From Aeromicrobium terrae (GTDB taxonomy: Bacteria > Actinomycetota > Actinomycetes > Propionibacteriales > Nocardioidaceae), in contig NZ_VDUX01000001.1 of the NCBI RefSeq assembly GCF_008039565.1, positions 124,001-188,000 of the forward strand: a stretch of 64,000 nt of DNA, in the 5' to 3' direction. Below are positions 24,223 through 32,860 of this stretch, in pieces; the stretch's first letter is position 1, and each line of letters begins with the position of its first letter. The notes under the pieces are model-generated. The model saw only the letters and a program-made list of their open reading frames with translations. It did no database searches and was not told the origin of the DNA. Both the position numbers and the translations under genes were made by a program.

Positions 24223-25203
24223 GTGCGCGTCACCCCCCATCGCCACACCACCACCCGCCGTACCCTGATCGCCCTCGCGAGCGTCACCGCGCTCTCCGCC
24301 GGCTTGATCGTGGGCGCGCAGGCCGAGCCCGACAAGAAGGTGACCGTCCACGACGTGGAGCAGGCCTTCCACCGCGTCGAGGCCGTCTCCGAGCAGGTCA
24401 ACGGCCTGAAGGAGCAGATCAAGCAGACCAAGCAGGAGATCGACGACCTCTCCGAGGACATCGACCGCCAGATGGTCGGCTACCGCGCCCAGCGCGACGC
24501 CCTGAGCTCGGCGATCGTCCAGCAGCACATGGACGCGCCGCTCGGTCCCACGGTCAACCTGCTCGGCAGCCGCGACCCGGAGGAGTTCCTCGACGGCCTC
24601 GGTGCCGTCCAGGCCCTCAACAGCACGCGCGCCGACGCCCTGGAGTCGTTCGGCCGCACGGCCAAGCAGCTGAAGAACCGCAAGGCCCAGCTGGAGGACC
24701 GGCAGAAGTCCCTCAAGAAGGACCAGAAGGACGTCGCCAAGAAGAAGCGCGAGATCCGGAAGAAGTACCAGGCCGCGAAGGCCGAGCTCGGGCTGCTGAG
24801 CGCCGCCGACCAGGCCGCGTTCACCACCAGCGACCTGAACCTCGGCTTCGAGGTCGACGCGTCGGGTCGCGCCGCCCGCGCCATCCAGTTCGCCCAGGCC
24901 CAGCTCGGCGACCCGTACGTCTACGGCGGCACCGGCCCCAACTCGTGGGACTGCTCGGGCCTCGTGATGAAGGCCTACGCGGCTGCCGGTGTCTCGCTGC
25001 CGCGGGTCGTCGGACCGCAGTACTCCGCCACGCGCCACATCTCGATGGGCGCGCTGCAGCCGGGCGACCTCGTCTTCTACGGCGACATGTCCCACGTCGG
25101 CATCTACGTCGGTCACGGCAAGGTCATCCACGCCCCGCACCCCGGCCGGAGCGTCGAGTACACCGGTCTCGGCGGCTTCAGCAAGGCCGGACGGGTTGGC
25201 TGA
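24223..25203 (+). CDS. NlpC/P60 peptidoglycan endopeptidase (RipA-like)
   Basis: The 326-aa product has a signal peptide (cleavage near AQAEP, residue 33), a long coiled-coil region (about 40-200, heptads rich in Lys, Gln and Glu) and a C-terminal NlpC/P60 domain. Catalytic Cys244 is in WDCSGLV, His291 in SHVGIYVG, and the third polar residue is probably the His of VIHAPHPG. It cuts the D-Glu/DAP bond in wall stem peptides; the coiled coil probably autoinhibits or mediates recruitment, as in RipA and FtsEX-activated hydrolases. GTG 24223 has AGGAG 4 nt upstream and lies right behind the c-di-AMP riboswitch. Confidence 0.94.
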   Translation: MRVTPHRHTTTRRTLIALASVTALSAGLIVGAQAEPDKKVTVHDVEQAFHRVEAVSEQVNGLKEQIKQTKQEIDDLSEDIDRQMVGYRAQRDALSSAIVQQHMDAPLGPTVNLLGSRDPEEFLDGLGAVQALNSTRADALESFGRTAKQLKNRKAQLEDRQKSLKKDQKDVAKKKREIRKKYQAAKAELGLLSAADQAAFTTSDLNLGFEVDASGRAARAIQFAQAQLGDPYVYGGTGPNSWDCSGLVMKAYAAAGVSLPRVVGPQYSATRHISMGALQPGDLVFYGDMSHVGIYVGHGKVIHAPHPGRSVEYTGLGGFSKAGRVG

Positions 25204-26443
25204 CCCCAGGTCCCGGCGACGCTTGTCGCCGAACCTGGTCGCCGGGGTCGTCCTCCTGGCACTCGCCGCCGGAGTCCTGCTCTGGCAGCGGCCGTGGAGC
25301 TCGTCGGATCCCGATGACGCCCCGGAGATCCCCGCCGACGCGGCCACCGTTCTGGCCGACCAGTTCCGCGCGCTGAGCGCGGCCGACAGCGAGGACGCGT
25401 TCGTGAAGGCGGCGGGCTCCGGCTCGGCCGCGCGCTCGTTCGCGCGCGACGCCTGGGCCGCCCGCGCGGCGCTGGACGTCCGCGACGTCGAGCTGCGCTA
25501 CCTGCGCGGCGGCGAGGTCGCCGACCGGGCCGACGGCTCCACCACCGTCCAGGCCGCCGTGTCGTGGACGGCCGGCCCGGACTCGGTGGTCACCGGCACG
25601 TCCGTGCGGGACGCGACGGTGCGGTTCCGCGTCGACCCGCGCCGCGACGGCACGTTCGCCATCCGCTCCGCCACGTCCACGGAGCCGTTGCCGCTCTGGC
25701 TCGCCGGCCGCGTCGACGTCCAGCGGAAGCCCGGGGTCCGGGTGATCGCGGTCGACGGGGGAGTCCCGGGTCTCGACGTGATGTCGATGGCTCGCACGGC
25801 CGCGAGCACGGTCCGCTCCGTGGTCCGCGGCGTCGACGGCGACCTCACCGTGGTCTCACCCGCGACCCGGGCACTCACAGCCACGCTGGTCGGCCGGTCG
25901 CAGCAGGACGTGGAGCCGATCGCCGCGGTCACCACCACCGTCGACGGCGGCACCAAGACGGCCCGTGTCATCGTGCTCAACCCCGACCAGTTCCGCACCA
26001 TGGACGCCCGCGCGGCGCAGGTCGTCGTCACTCACGAGGCCACGCACCAGCTCACCGACGCGGTCGGCACGTCGCCGGAGCCGTGGGTCGCGGAGGGCTT
26101 CGCCGACTTCGTCGCGCTCCACGACGACGACGCCCCGCTGACCCTGAGCGCCGGGCAGGCCCTGCGGTCCGTGCGAGAGAACGGCGCGCCCCGAGCCCTG
26201 CCGAGCGCGGCGGACTTCGGCGGCGCCGGCCGCGGTCTCGGGGCCGTGTACGAGGAGGCCTGGCTGGTCTTCCGGATGCTCGGCGAACGACTCGACGACG
26301 CCAGGATCGTGCGGTTCTACCGCGACGTCCTCCAGGGCGACTCGGCCGACAAGGCCGCGCGCGCCGATCTCGGCCTGACCGTTAAGCAGATCACCGCCGA
26401 CTGGCGTCGCTACCTGACGAACAAGGCCTCGACGGTGTCGTGA
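25196..26443 (+). CDS. Membrane-anchored HEXXH metallopeptidase-like protein
   Basis: The frame overlaps the NlpC/P60 stop; the most likely start is TTG 25196, whose TTGGCTGA contains that stop (8-nt overlap). The 415-aa product has one N-terminal TM helix (about 13-32) and a large outside domain. VVVTHEATHQL gives His280, Glu281 and His284, and WVAEGFADF supplies Glu300, matching the gluzincin zinc site HExxH...E. The middle part resembles a cystatin/NTF2-like region, which is a guess. Coupling to the NlpC hydrolase puts it under the same c-di-AMP switch, suggesting a role in wall or envelope protein processing. The 3' end overlaps fadD by 34 nt. Confidence 0.82.
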   Translation: MADPRSRRRLSPNLVAGVVLLALAAGVLLWQRPWSSSDPDDAPEIPADAATVLADQFRALSAADSEDAFVKAAGSGSAARSFARDAWAARAALDVRDVELRYLRGGEVADRADGSTTVQAAVSWTAGPDSVVTGTSVRDATVRFRVDPRRDGTFAIRSATSTEPLPLWLAGRVDVQRKPGVRVIAVDGGVPGLDVMSMARTAASTVRSVVRGVDGDLTVVSPATRALTATLVGRSQQDVEPIAAVTTTVDGGTKTARVIVLNPDQFRTMDARAAQVVVTHEATHQLTDAVGTSPEPWVAEGFADFVALHDDDAPLTLSAGQALRSVRENGAPRALPSAADFGGAGRGLGAVYEEAWLVFRMLGERLDDARIVRFYRDVLQGDSADKAARADLGLTVKQITADWRRYLTNKASTVS

Positions 26444-28143
26444 AAGTCGCGCAGCACCGCGTTGCGCTTCACCTTGAACGACGGCGTCAGATAGCCGTTC
26501 GCCTCGGTCCAGTCGTCCGGCAGGATCACGAACTTGCGGATGGACTCCGCCTGCGAGACCTGGGAGTTCGCGTCGTCGATCGCGCTCTGCACCGCGGCCT
26601 CGAGCGCCGGGTCGTCCAGTGACCCGGCCCAGGCCTCGGTGTCGATGGTGACGAGCGCGGCGACGAACGGCTTGCCGTCGCCGACCACCAGGCACTGGCT
26701 GACGTACGGGTGGGCGCGGACCCGGTCCTCGAGCACGGCGGGCGCGACGTTCTTGCCGCCCGCGGTGACCAGGATCTCCTTCTTGCGGCCGGTGATGCGG
26801 ACGTAGCCGTCGTCGTCGACGTCGCCGAGGTCGCCGGTGGCGAACCAGCCGTCGGCGTCCAGCGCCTCCGACGAGGCCTCCGGGTTGTGCCAGTAGCCGG
26901 TGAACACCTGGGGGCCGCGGAACCGCAGCTCGCCGTCGCTCGCGACCTCCACCTCGGTGCCGGGGAACGGCCGGCCGACGGTGCCGATGCGCTGGTGCTC
27001 GGGCGTGTTGACGCACAGCGCCGCGGTGGTCTCGGTAAGCCCGTATCCCTCCAGCACGGTGACGCCGATGCCCCGGTAGAAGTGCGCGAGGCGCTCACCG
27101 AGCGGCGCGCCGCCGGAGATCGCCCACTCGGCGTGCCCGCCGAGGGCGTCCCGGAGCTTGCCGTAGACGAGGCGGTCGAAGACCGCGTGCCGGCTGCGCA
27201 GGAGGAGGCCCGGCCCGCCGATGTCGATCGCCCGGCTGTAGGAGATGGCCGTCTGGACGGCGCGGTCGAAGATCCGGCCCTTGCCGTCCGCGTACGCCTT
27301 GGTGCTCGCCGTGTTGAACACCTTCTCGAACACGCGCGGGACGGCGAGGACGAACGTCGGCTGGAACTCGCCGAGGTGGGTGACCAGGTCCTTGATGTCG
27401 GCGGTGTGCCCGAGTCGTGCGCCGGACCGGATCGCGCCGACCTGGATGATCCGGGCGAACACGTGCGCCAGTGGCAGGAACAGCAGGGTCGACGCGTCGT
27501 CGCGGCCGAAGAGCTCGGGAAGCCGCTCGAGCGCGCCGGCGATCTCGGAACGGAAGTTGCCATGGGTCAGCTGGCAGCCCTTGGGCCGCCCGGTGGTGCC
27601 CGACGTGTAGATCAAGGTGGCCAACGAGTCGGGACCGAGGCTGGACCGGCGCTTCTCCAGGTCGTCGTCCGTGACGTCGGAACCCTCGTCGCGGAGCGCC
27701 TGGACGGCGGCGTCGTCGAGCACCCAGACGTGCGAGAGGTCGGGCGCCTCCGACCGGGCCTCGGCCACGCGATCGGCGTGCTCGGAGGTCTCGACCACGG
27801 CGGCGACGGCGCCGGAGTCGGCCAGGATCCAGGCGATCTGGGCGGCCGACGACGACTCGTACACGGGCACGGTGACGGCGCCGGCCCACCAGATCGCGTA
27901 GTCGAGCAGCGTCCACTCGTACCGGGTCTTGGAGAGCAGGGCGACGCGGTCGCCGGGCTGCACGCCGGCCGCGACGAGACCCTTCGCGACCTCGGTGACC
28001 TCCTGGTGGAAGGACCGCAGGGTCACGTCCTGCCAGGCGCCGTCGACGCGACGCAGGAGCGCGACGGCGTCGGGCTCGGTGGCGAGGCGGTCGAGGACGT
28101 CGTCGGTCAGGTTGCCGGGTGCTGTCGCGATCGTCGGTGCCAC
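26410..28143 (-). CDS. Long-chain fatty-acid-CoA ligase (FadD15-like)
   Basis: The 577-aa enzyme belongs to the AMP-forming ANL superfamily. It has the P-loop motif LIYTSGTTGRPKGCQLTHG, the core EGYGLTETTA, the hinge TGDLGDVDDDGYVRITGRKKE and a C-terminal catalytic Lys region (NGYLTPSFKVKR). It activates fatty acids to acyl-adenylate and acyl-CoA in the cytoplasm or at the membrane. GTG 28143 lies 7 nt after TAGCCT (opposite strand 28151-28156) and is predicted leaderless. The position between the NlpC gene and the SRPBCC gene equals that of mycobacterial fadD15 (recalled). Substrate chain length cannot be read from the sequence. Confidence 0.9.
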   Translation of the reverse strand: MAPTIATAPGNLTDDVLDRLATEPDAVALLRRVDGAWQDVTLRSFHQEVTEVAKGLVAAGVQPGDRVALLSKTRYEWTLLDYAIWWAGAVTVPVYESSSAAQIAWILADSGAVAAVVETSEHADRVAEARSEAPDLSHVWVLDDAAVQALRDEGSDVTDDDLEKRRSSLGPDSLATLIYTSGTTGRPKGCQLTHGNFRSEIAGALERLPELFGRDDASTLLFLPLAHVFARIIQVGAIRSGARLGHTADIKDLVTHLGEFQPTFVLAVPRVFEKVFNTASTKAYADGKGRIFDRAVQTAISYSRAIDIGGPGLLLRSRHAVFDRLVYGKLRDALGGHAEWAISGGAPLGERLAHFYRGIGVTVLEGYGLTETTAALCVNTPEHQRIGTVGRPFPGTEVEVASDGELRFRGPQVFTGYWHNPEASSEALDADGWFATGDLGDVDDDGYVRITGRKKEILVTAGGKNVAPAVLEDRVRAHPYVSQCLVVGDGKPFVAALVTIDTEAWAGSLDDPALEAAVQSAIDDANSQVSQAESIRKFVILPDDWTEANGYLTPSFKVKRNAVLRDFHDTVEALFVR

Positions 28144-28231
28144 ATGTCGCAGGCTACTCGGGGCGGGGACGCCCTACCTCCTGCGGCCACTACGATGGTC
28201 ACGACCGAGACCTGGACGCCGAGGAGAGCAG

Positions 28232-28666
28232 ATGGCCCGCACCACGAGCGACATCGTCATCGCCGCCCCGCCCGAGCAGATCATGGCCGTCATCGCCGAC
28301 TTCGACGACTACCCGAACTGGGCCACCGGCGTCCGCAGCGCCGAGGTCGTGGAGCAGGACGGCGACCGCGCCGAGCGCGTCCACTTCGTGCTGGAGGCCG
28401 CGCCGATCCGCGACGAGTACGAGCTCGGCTACGTGTGGGACGGCGATCACTCCGTCACCTGGAGCCTCGTCGAGCGCGGCTCGATGCTCACCTCGATGGA
28501 CGGCAAGTACCAGCTGGACCCGGTCGACGACGGCACCCGCGTCACCTATCAGCTGTCGGTCGACGTCTCGATCCCGATGCTCGGCATGCTCAAGCGCAAG
28601 GCCGAGAAGGTGATCATCGACACCGCCCTCAAGGGGCTGAAGAAGCACGTCGAGGGCAACCGGTGA
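28232..28666 (+). CDS. SRPBCC (START-like) lipid/ligand-binding protein
   Basis: The 144-aa protein has the SRPBCC layout: N-terminal strand (SDIVIAAPPEQIMAVIADF), the DYPNWATGV motif, a long antiparallel sheet and a C-terminal amphipathic helix (LKRKAEKVIIDTALKGLKKH). It should bind a hydrophobic ligand in the cytoplasm. A TACGAT -10 (28191-28196) and GAGGAG ribosome binding site (28221-28226) precede ATG. It is divergent from fadD and overlaps the next gene by 4 nt, suggesting a lipid-linked role. The homologous position in mycobacteria is Rv2185c (from memory). Confidence 0.87.
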   Translation: MARTTSDIVIAAPPEQIMAVIADFDDYPNWATGVRSAEVVEQDGDRAERVHFVLEAAPIRDEYELGYVWDGDHSVTWSLVERGSMLTSMDGKYQLDPVDDGTRVTYQLSVDVSIPMLGMLKRKAEKVIIDTALKGLKKHVEGNR

Positions 28667-28962
28667 CCGATCCGGAGTCCGTCGGTTCGTTGGGGGAGGA
28701 GGCGGTCCGCCTGCTGCGCGCCTTCGCTGAGTCGTCGTCATCCGGCCGCCCCGACGCGGACGGTGAGCAGCCTGGAGCCGCTCACGTCTGCACCACCGCC
28801 TGGTGCCCGGTGTGCCAGGTCGTCGGCTTCGTGAAGGAGCACCCGGAGGTCGTCGAGCAGGTCGCCGACTCGGCCATCCAGATGGTCCGATCGGTGCGGG
28901 ACGTGCTGCTCGACCAGGCGTCGTCCGGCCAGGGTGACGCTGACCCGACGAGCCCCGCATGA
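28663..28962 (+). CDS. Conserved small protein with CxxxxCPVC motif
   Basis: The GTG start overlaps the previous stop (GTGA), and the stop overlaps the glucokinase start. The 99-aa acidic protein has a variable Ser/Asp/Gly-rich first half and a conserved core CTTAWCPVCQVVGFVKEHPE (residues 43-62), where Cys43, Cys48 and Cys51 could bind metal, followed by an amphipathic helix predicted to bind a partner. Proteins of this kind (I believe the DUF5304 group) precede ROK glucokinase genes in streptomycetes. Function unknown. Confidence 0.75.
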   Translation: MTDPESVGSLGEEAVRLLRAFAESSSSGRPDADGEQPGAAHVCTTAWCPVCQVVGFVKEHPEVVEQVADSAIQMVRSVRDVLLDQASSGQGDADPTSPA

Positions 28963-29930
28963 CCGCCGACCACGGCGTCGGCGTCGACATCGGCGGCACC
29001 AAGATCGCCGCCGGTCTCGTCTCCGAGAAGGGGCAGATCGTCCACGCCGTGCAGGAGAGCACCCCGGAGGACGCGGACCTCATCGCTCCGGCGGTCGCCG
29101 AGCTCGTCAACCGCCTCCTCGCCTCTGACACCACCGGCCCGGTGGGCGCCGATCGCGTCGGCGGCATCGGCATCGGCGCGGCGGGCTTCGTCGACGCCGA
29201 CCGGGCGACCGTGCGGTTCGCCCCGAACATCGACTGGGTCGACGAGCCGCTCGCGGCCAACGTCGGCCGCCTCGTCGACCTGCCCGTCGTCGTGGAGAAC
29301 GACGCCAACGCCGCGGCCTGGGGCGAGTACCGCTTCGGCGCCGGTGAGGACACCGACGACCTCCTGCTCGTGACGGTCGGCACCGGCGTGGGCGGCGGGA
29401 TCGTGCATCGCGGCACGCTGTTCCGCGGCGGCTTCGGCGCGGCGGCCGAGATCGGCCACATGCGCGTCGTGCCCGGCGGCCGGCTGTGCGGCTGCGGCCA
29501 GCACGGCTGCTTCGAGCAGTACGCCAGCGGTCGTGCTCTCGTCGCCGACGCTCGGCAACGTGTCGAGGCCGACGACCCGCAGGCCAGCCCGCTGCTCGAG
29601 GTGGCCGGCGACGCCGACTCCATCACCGGCCCGATGGTCACCGACCTCGCGCAGCAGGGCGACCCGATGTGCGTCGACCTGCTGCACGACGCCGGTCGCT
29701 GGCTGGGCGAGGGCATCGCCACGCTCGCCGCCGTGCTCGATCCCAGTGTCATCGCGATCGGCGGCGGCGTCGCCGACGCCGGAGACCTGCTGCTCGACCC
29801 GGCCCGCGCGGCCTTCGAGGAGCACCTCACCGCCCACGACCACCGCAAGGTCGCCGAGGTCCGGTTGGCCGCCCTCGGCAACGAGGCCGGGATCATCGGC
29901 GCGGCGGACCTGGCCCGGCTGGACCACTGA
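28959..29930 (+). CDS. ROK-family glucokinase
   Basis: The 323-aa protein phosphorylates glucose with ATP. It shows the ROK features: VDIGGTKIAAGLV (phosphate 1), VENDANAAAWGE with the catalytic Asp, GTGVGGG (phosphate 2), the glucose-binding Glu/His in EIGHM, and a zinc-binding CGCGQHGCFEQYASG. Its neighbourhood matches glkA of streptomycetes (recalled), where it mediates glucose repression. It overlaps the upstream small Cys protein gene by 4 nt, and a second ROK gene follows after one base. Confidence 0.93.
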   Translation: MTADHGVGVDIGGTKIAAGLVSEKGQIVHAVQESTPEDADLIAPAVAELVNRLLASDTTGPVGADRVGGIGIGAAGFVDADRATVRFAPNIDWVDEPLAANVGRLVDLPVVVENDANAAAWGEYRFGAGEDTDDLLLVTVGTGVGGGIVHRGTLFRGGFGAAAEIGHMRVVPGGRLCGCGQHGCFEQYASGRALVADARQRVEADDPQASPLLEVAGDADSITGPMVTDLAQQGDPMCVDLLHDAGRWLGEGIATLAAVLDPSVIAIGGGVADAGDLLLDPARAAFEEHLTAHDHRKVAEVRLAALGNEAGIIGAADLARLDH

Positions 29931-29931
29931 C

Positions 29932-30969
29932 GTGCCCGAACGGCTCGCCCTGGGCTTCGACATCGGCGGCACCAAGATCGCCGCAGGGGTCGTCGACGAG
30001 GACGGGCGCGTCCTGGCCCGACGCGGCACCGAGACGCCCAGCACCGACCCCATGGCCGTGCTCGACGCGATCTCCACGATCACCGAGGAGCTCCGGAGCG
30101 ACCACCACGTCCGCGCCATCGGCATCGGGGCCGCCGGCTTCGTCGACGCCACCGGCTCCACGGTGCTGTTCTCGCCGCACCTCGCGTGGCGCAACGAGCC
30201 CCTCCGCGACGCCGTGGCCCGGCGCACCCGCCTGCCCGTGCTCGTCGACAACGACGCCAACGCCTCAGGGTGGGCCGAGTGGCGCTTCGGCGCCGCGCAG
30301 AACGAGCCCGACCTCGTCCTCATCACGCTCGGCACCGGCATCGGTGGCGCCGTCGTCATCGACGGGCAGCCGTACCGCGGCCGCTACGGCCTGGCCGGCG
30401 AGTTCGGCCACATGCAGGTCGTGCCCGACGGGCTGCCGTGCGAGTGCGGCAACCGCGGCTGCTGGGAGCAGTACGCCAGCGGCCGCGTCCTCACCCGCCG
30501 CGGCCGGGAGGCGGCGGCGTCGGGCACGGAGCTCGGCCGGCGGCTGCTCGACGCGGTCGGCGGCGACCCCGAGGCGGTCACCGGGCGGCAGGTCACCGCG
30601 GCCGCCGAGGGTGGCGACGAGGAGGCCGTCGCCTGGCTGGCCGACGTGGGCGACTGGCTCGGCGTGGGCATCGCCGGGCTCGCGGCGGCGCTGGACCCCG
30701 GCGTCGTCGTGATCGGCGGCGGGGTGAGCGACGCCGGTGAGCTGCTGCTCGGTCCGGCGCGCGAGGCGTTCTCGCGGACGCTGACCGGCCGCGGCTACCG
30801 GACGGAGGCGCGCATCGTGCGGGCCCACCTCGGGCCCGAGGCCGGGCTCGTGGGTGCCGCCGACATGGCTCGACTCACAGCGCGGCGCCGTCGTCAGGCC
30901 AGTCCGGGCGCGAGGGTCCGTGTTCGGGCAGCTGGGAGATCAGGTAGATCGCCCCGGCGACGAAGATGA
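29932..30969 (+). CDS. Second ROK-family kinase (tandem paralogue)
   Basis: GTG 29932 follows the glucokinase stop by one base. The 345-aa product repeats every motif of its neighbour (FDIGGTKIAAGVV, VDNDANASGWAE, GTGIGGA, EFGHM, zinc site CECGNRGCWEQYASG), and the two share long identical stretches such as GIGAAGFVDA, so they arose by tandem duplication. Sequence between motifs has diverged, suggesting a different sugar (for example mannose or another hexose), which is inference. The last about 30 residues are an Arg-rich readthrough tail that overlaps the convergent membrane protein gene by 95 nt. Confidence 0.88.
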   Translation: MPERLALGFDIGGTKIAAGVVDEDGRVLARRGTETPSTDPMAVLDAISTITEELRSDHHVRAIGIGAAGFVDATGSTVLFSPHLAWRNEPLRDAVARRTRLPVLVDNDANASGWAEWRFGAAQNEPDLVLITLGTGIGGAVVIDGQPYRGRYGLAGEFGHMQVVPDGLPCECGNRGCWEQYASGRVLTRRGREAAASGTELGRRLLDAVGGDPEAVTGRQVTAAAEGGDEEAVAWLADVGDWLGVGIAGLAAALDPGVVVIGGGVSDAGELLLGPAREAFSRTLTGRGYRTEARIVRAHLGPEAGLVGAADMARLTARRRRQASPGARVRVRAAGRSGRSPRRRR

Positions 30970-31264
30970 GCCCGATCCCGAGCAGCACCGGCCGGGCCAG
31001 CCACACGTGCAGGAACGTGGCCAGCATGATCGCCACCGGCGAGCCGAGCACCGCGATCCAGGCCGCCGTGCGCCCGCGGTGCGGCGGTCGCGGCGGGGGC
31101 GGCGTCACGCGGCGGTAGAACGGCTCGTCCGGAAGGTCGTCGAAGTCCACCGGCTCGGGTGACGGTGCCGCCGCAGGCGGCGGCCTGGGAGGATCGTCGG
31201 GGAACGAGAGGTCGAGATCGAGCCCTTGGACGATCTCGTCGAACTCGTCGTCAGGCTCGGGCAT
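30875..31264 (-). CDS. Small membrane protein with acidic/proline-rich N-terminus
   Basis: The 129-aa protein has a cytoplasmic-looking acidic and Pro-rich first half (residues 1-62, including RPPPAAAPSPEP) and two TM helices (about 68-90 and 93-111). It has no catalytic motif. Its start overlaps the stop of the esterase gene by 14 nt, so the two are co-expressed. The 3' end runs into the ROK gene. Conserved context suggests it is real; function unknown. Confidence 0.75.
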   Translation of the reverse strand: MPEPDDEFDEIVQGLDLDLSFPDDPPRPPPAAAPSPEPVDFDDLPDEPFYRRVTPPPPRPPHRGRTAAWIAVLGSPVAIMLATFLHVWLARPVLLGIGLIFVAGAIYLISQLPEHGPSRPDWPDDGAAL

Positions 31265-32030
31265 GGGACTCGATGAACGCCGTGGACTGCTTGACGATCA
31301 GCTCGGCGTCGTTGTCGATCGTGGCGACGTGGTAGCTGTCGTGGAGCGTGACGTACTCCGCCACCTCCGACGAGACACCCGCGCGGATGAGGCCGAGGCT
31401 GGTCTCGTCGACCACGTGGTCGTCGGTGGACCGGAACATCAGCAGCGGCGCCGTGACCTTCTCGAGGTCGGCCGCGACCAGGCGCCAGCCCTTCAGCTGT
31501 GACGCCAGGGCCTTGAGCGGCGTCTTGTCGTACCCGGTCTCGTCGGCGCCGGGCTTCTTGATGTCGTTGCCGATCCCGGGCATCGCCGGGACGACCCACT
31601 TCAGGGCCGGGACGAGACGCAGCTGCCAGTTGCGCAGCCCGATGGCGGGGTTCACGAGCACGACGGAGTCGACCTCGTCGGCCCGCTGCTCGGCCAGGCG
31701 CAGGGCGAGGGCCCCGCCCATGGAGAGCCCGGCGACGGCGACGGTGTCGCAGCGCGCGCGCAGCTCGTCGAACGCGGCCTCGACCTCGCCGTACCAGTCC
31801 TCCCAGCGGGTGCGGTTCAGGTCCTGCCAGGTGGTGCCGTGACCGGGCAGCCGGGGCACGCGGACGGTGTGCCCGCGCTCGGCCAGGGCACGTCCCCAGG
31901 GCGTCATCGACGCAGGTGAGCCGGTGAATCCGTGGCTCAGCAGCACACCCAGCGGTCCGCCGTCGGCGGTGAACGGCTCGGCTCCGGCGACGACGGCGGG
32001 GGAGGTCTCCATGCCCTCATCTTCCCTCAT
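31251..32030 (-). CDS. Alpha/beta hydrolase (carboxylesterase / lipase type)
   Basis: The 259-aa enzyme has the fold's N-terminal LLSHGFTGSPASM oxyanion region, nucleophile elbow GLSMGG (Ser), an Asp in FRSTDDHVV and a C-terminal His in DSYHVATID, resembling bacterial carboxylesterase Est30 and monoacylglycerol lipases. It probably hydrolyses short or medium acyl esters in the cytoplasm. The start is uncertain: ATG 32030 or ATG 32012; the second begins METSPAVVAG. It diverges from plsC with overlapping -10 boxes, linking it to phospholipid metabolism. Confidence 0.88.
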   Translation of the reverse strand: MREDEGMETSPAVVAGAEPFTADGGPLGVLLSHGFTGSPASMTPWGRALAERGHTVRVPRLPGHGTTWQDLNRTRWEDWYGEVEAAFDELRARCDTVAVAGLSMGGALALRLAEQRADEVDSVVLVNPAIGLRNWQLRLVPALKWVVPAMPGIGNDIKKPGADETGYDKTPLKALASQLKGWRLVAADLEKVTAPLLMFRSTDDHVVDETSLGLIRAGVSSEVAEYVTLHDSYHVATIDNDAELIVKQSTAFIESHARA

Positions 32031-32058
32031 CTCACCATGGCGAGGTGACGGGTCTTTC

Positions 32059-32068
32059 AGAGTAGAGT
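32059..32068. promoter_or_regulatory. Overlapping divergent -10 boxes of esterase and plsC
   Basis: TACTCT on the minus strand (32064 to 32059) and TAGAGT on the plus strand (32063-32068) share the TA step at 32063-32064. The plsC box ends 6 nt before its GTG (leaderless); the esterase box would give a leader of about 20 nt. This is the symmetric bidirectional promoter architecture. Confidence 0.5.
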
Positions 32069-32074
32069 CGCGTC

Positions 32075-32827
32075 GTGTTCTATTGGTTCCTCAAGTTCCT
32101 GGCGATCGGTCCGCTCCTCAAGCTGATCTTCCGCCCGTGGGCCGAAGGAACCGAGAACGTGCCCAGCGAGGGCGCCGTCATCCTCGCCAGCAACCACCTC
32201 TCCTACAGCGACTGGCTGTTCATGCCGCTCGTCATCCCGCGACGGGTGACGTTCGTCGCGAAGGCCGAGTACTTCGAGTCGCCGGGCATCAAGGGCTGGC
32301 TCCAGAAGAAGTTCTTCTCCGGGTCCGGTCAGGTACCGATCGACCGCACGAGCGGCAGCGCCGCGGCCGGCGCCATCAAGACGCAGCTGCGCCTGCTGTC
32401 CGAGGGCGAGGTCTGCGGCATCTACCCGGAGGGCACTCGGTCCCACGACGGCCGCCTCTACCGCGGTCGCACCGGCGTCGCCCGCCTCGCGCTGGAGGCC
32501 GGTGTGCCGGTCATCCCCGTCGCGGTGATCAACACCGACGTCGTCGCCCCGCCCGGCAAGGTCTTCGGGAAGTTCGCCCGTCCCGGCGTGCGCTTCGGCG
32601 AGCCGCTCGACTTCAAGCGGTACGACGGGCTGCAGGACGACCGCTACATCCTCCGGGCCATCACCGACGAGATCATGTACGAGATCATGCGACTCTCCGG
32701 CCAGGAGTACGTCGACCTCTACGCCCAGGACTCCAAGAAGCGCGACCGGGACGCCGAGCGCGAGGCCGCCAAGGTGGCCGCGCAGGCCGAGGCCGACGAG
32801 GTCTGGGAAGAGATCAAGCCCGACTGA
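32075..32827 (+). CDS. plsC: 1-acyl-sn-glycerol-3-phosphate acyltransferase
   Basis: The 250-aa membrane-associated enzyme adds the second acyl chain to form phosphatidic acid. It has an N-terminal hydrophobic segment (FLKFLAIGPLLKLIF), catalytic motif NHLSYSD (His/Asp), the GSGQVPIDRT block and EGTRSHDG, in order and spacing of the PlsC family. The C-terminus is a charged Lys/Glu/Ala-rich helix. GTG 32075 lies 6 nt after TAGAGT (32063-32068) with no ribosome binding site. It lies upstream of the phosphofructokinase, matching the mycobacterial Rv2182c region. Confidence 0.93.
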   Translation: MFYWFLKFLAIGPLLKLIFRPWAEGTENVPSEGAVILASNHLSYSDWLFMPLVIPRRVTFVAKAEYFESPGIKGWLQKKFFSGSGQVPIDRTSGSAAAGAIKTQLRLLSEGEVCGIYPEGTRSHDGRLYRGRTGVARLALEAGVPVIPVAVINTDVVAPPGKVFGKFARPGVRFGEPLDFKRYDGLQDDRYILRAITDEIMYEIMRLSGQEYVDLYAQDSKKRDRDAEREAAKVAAQAEADEVWEEIKPD

Positions 32828-32860
32828 CCCGCACCACCCACACGAGCAAGGAGAAAGCTG

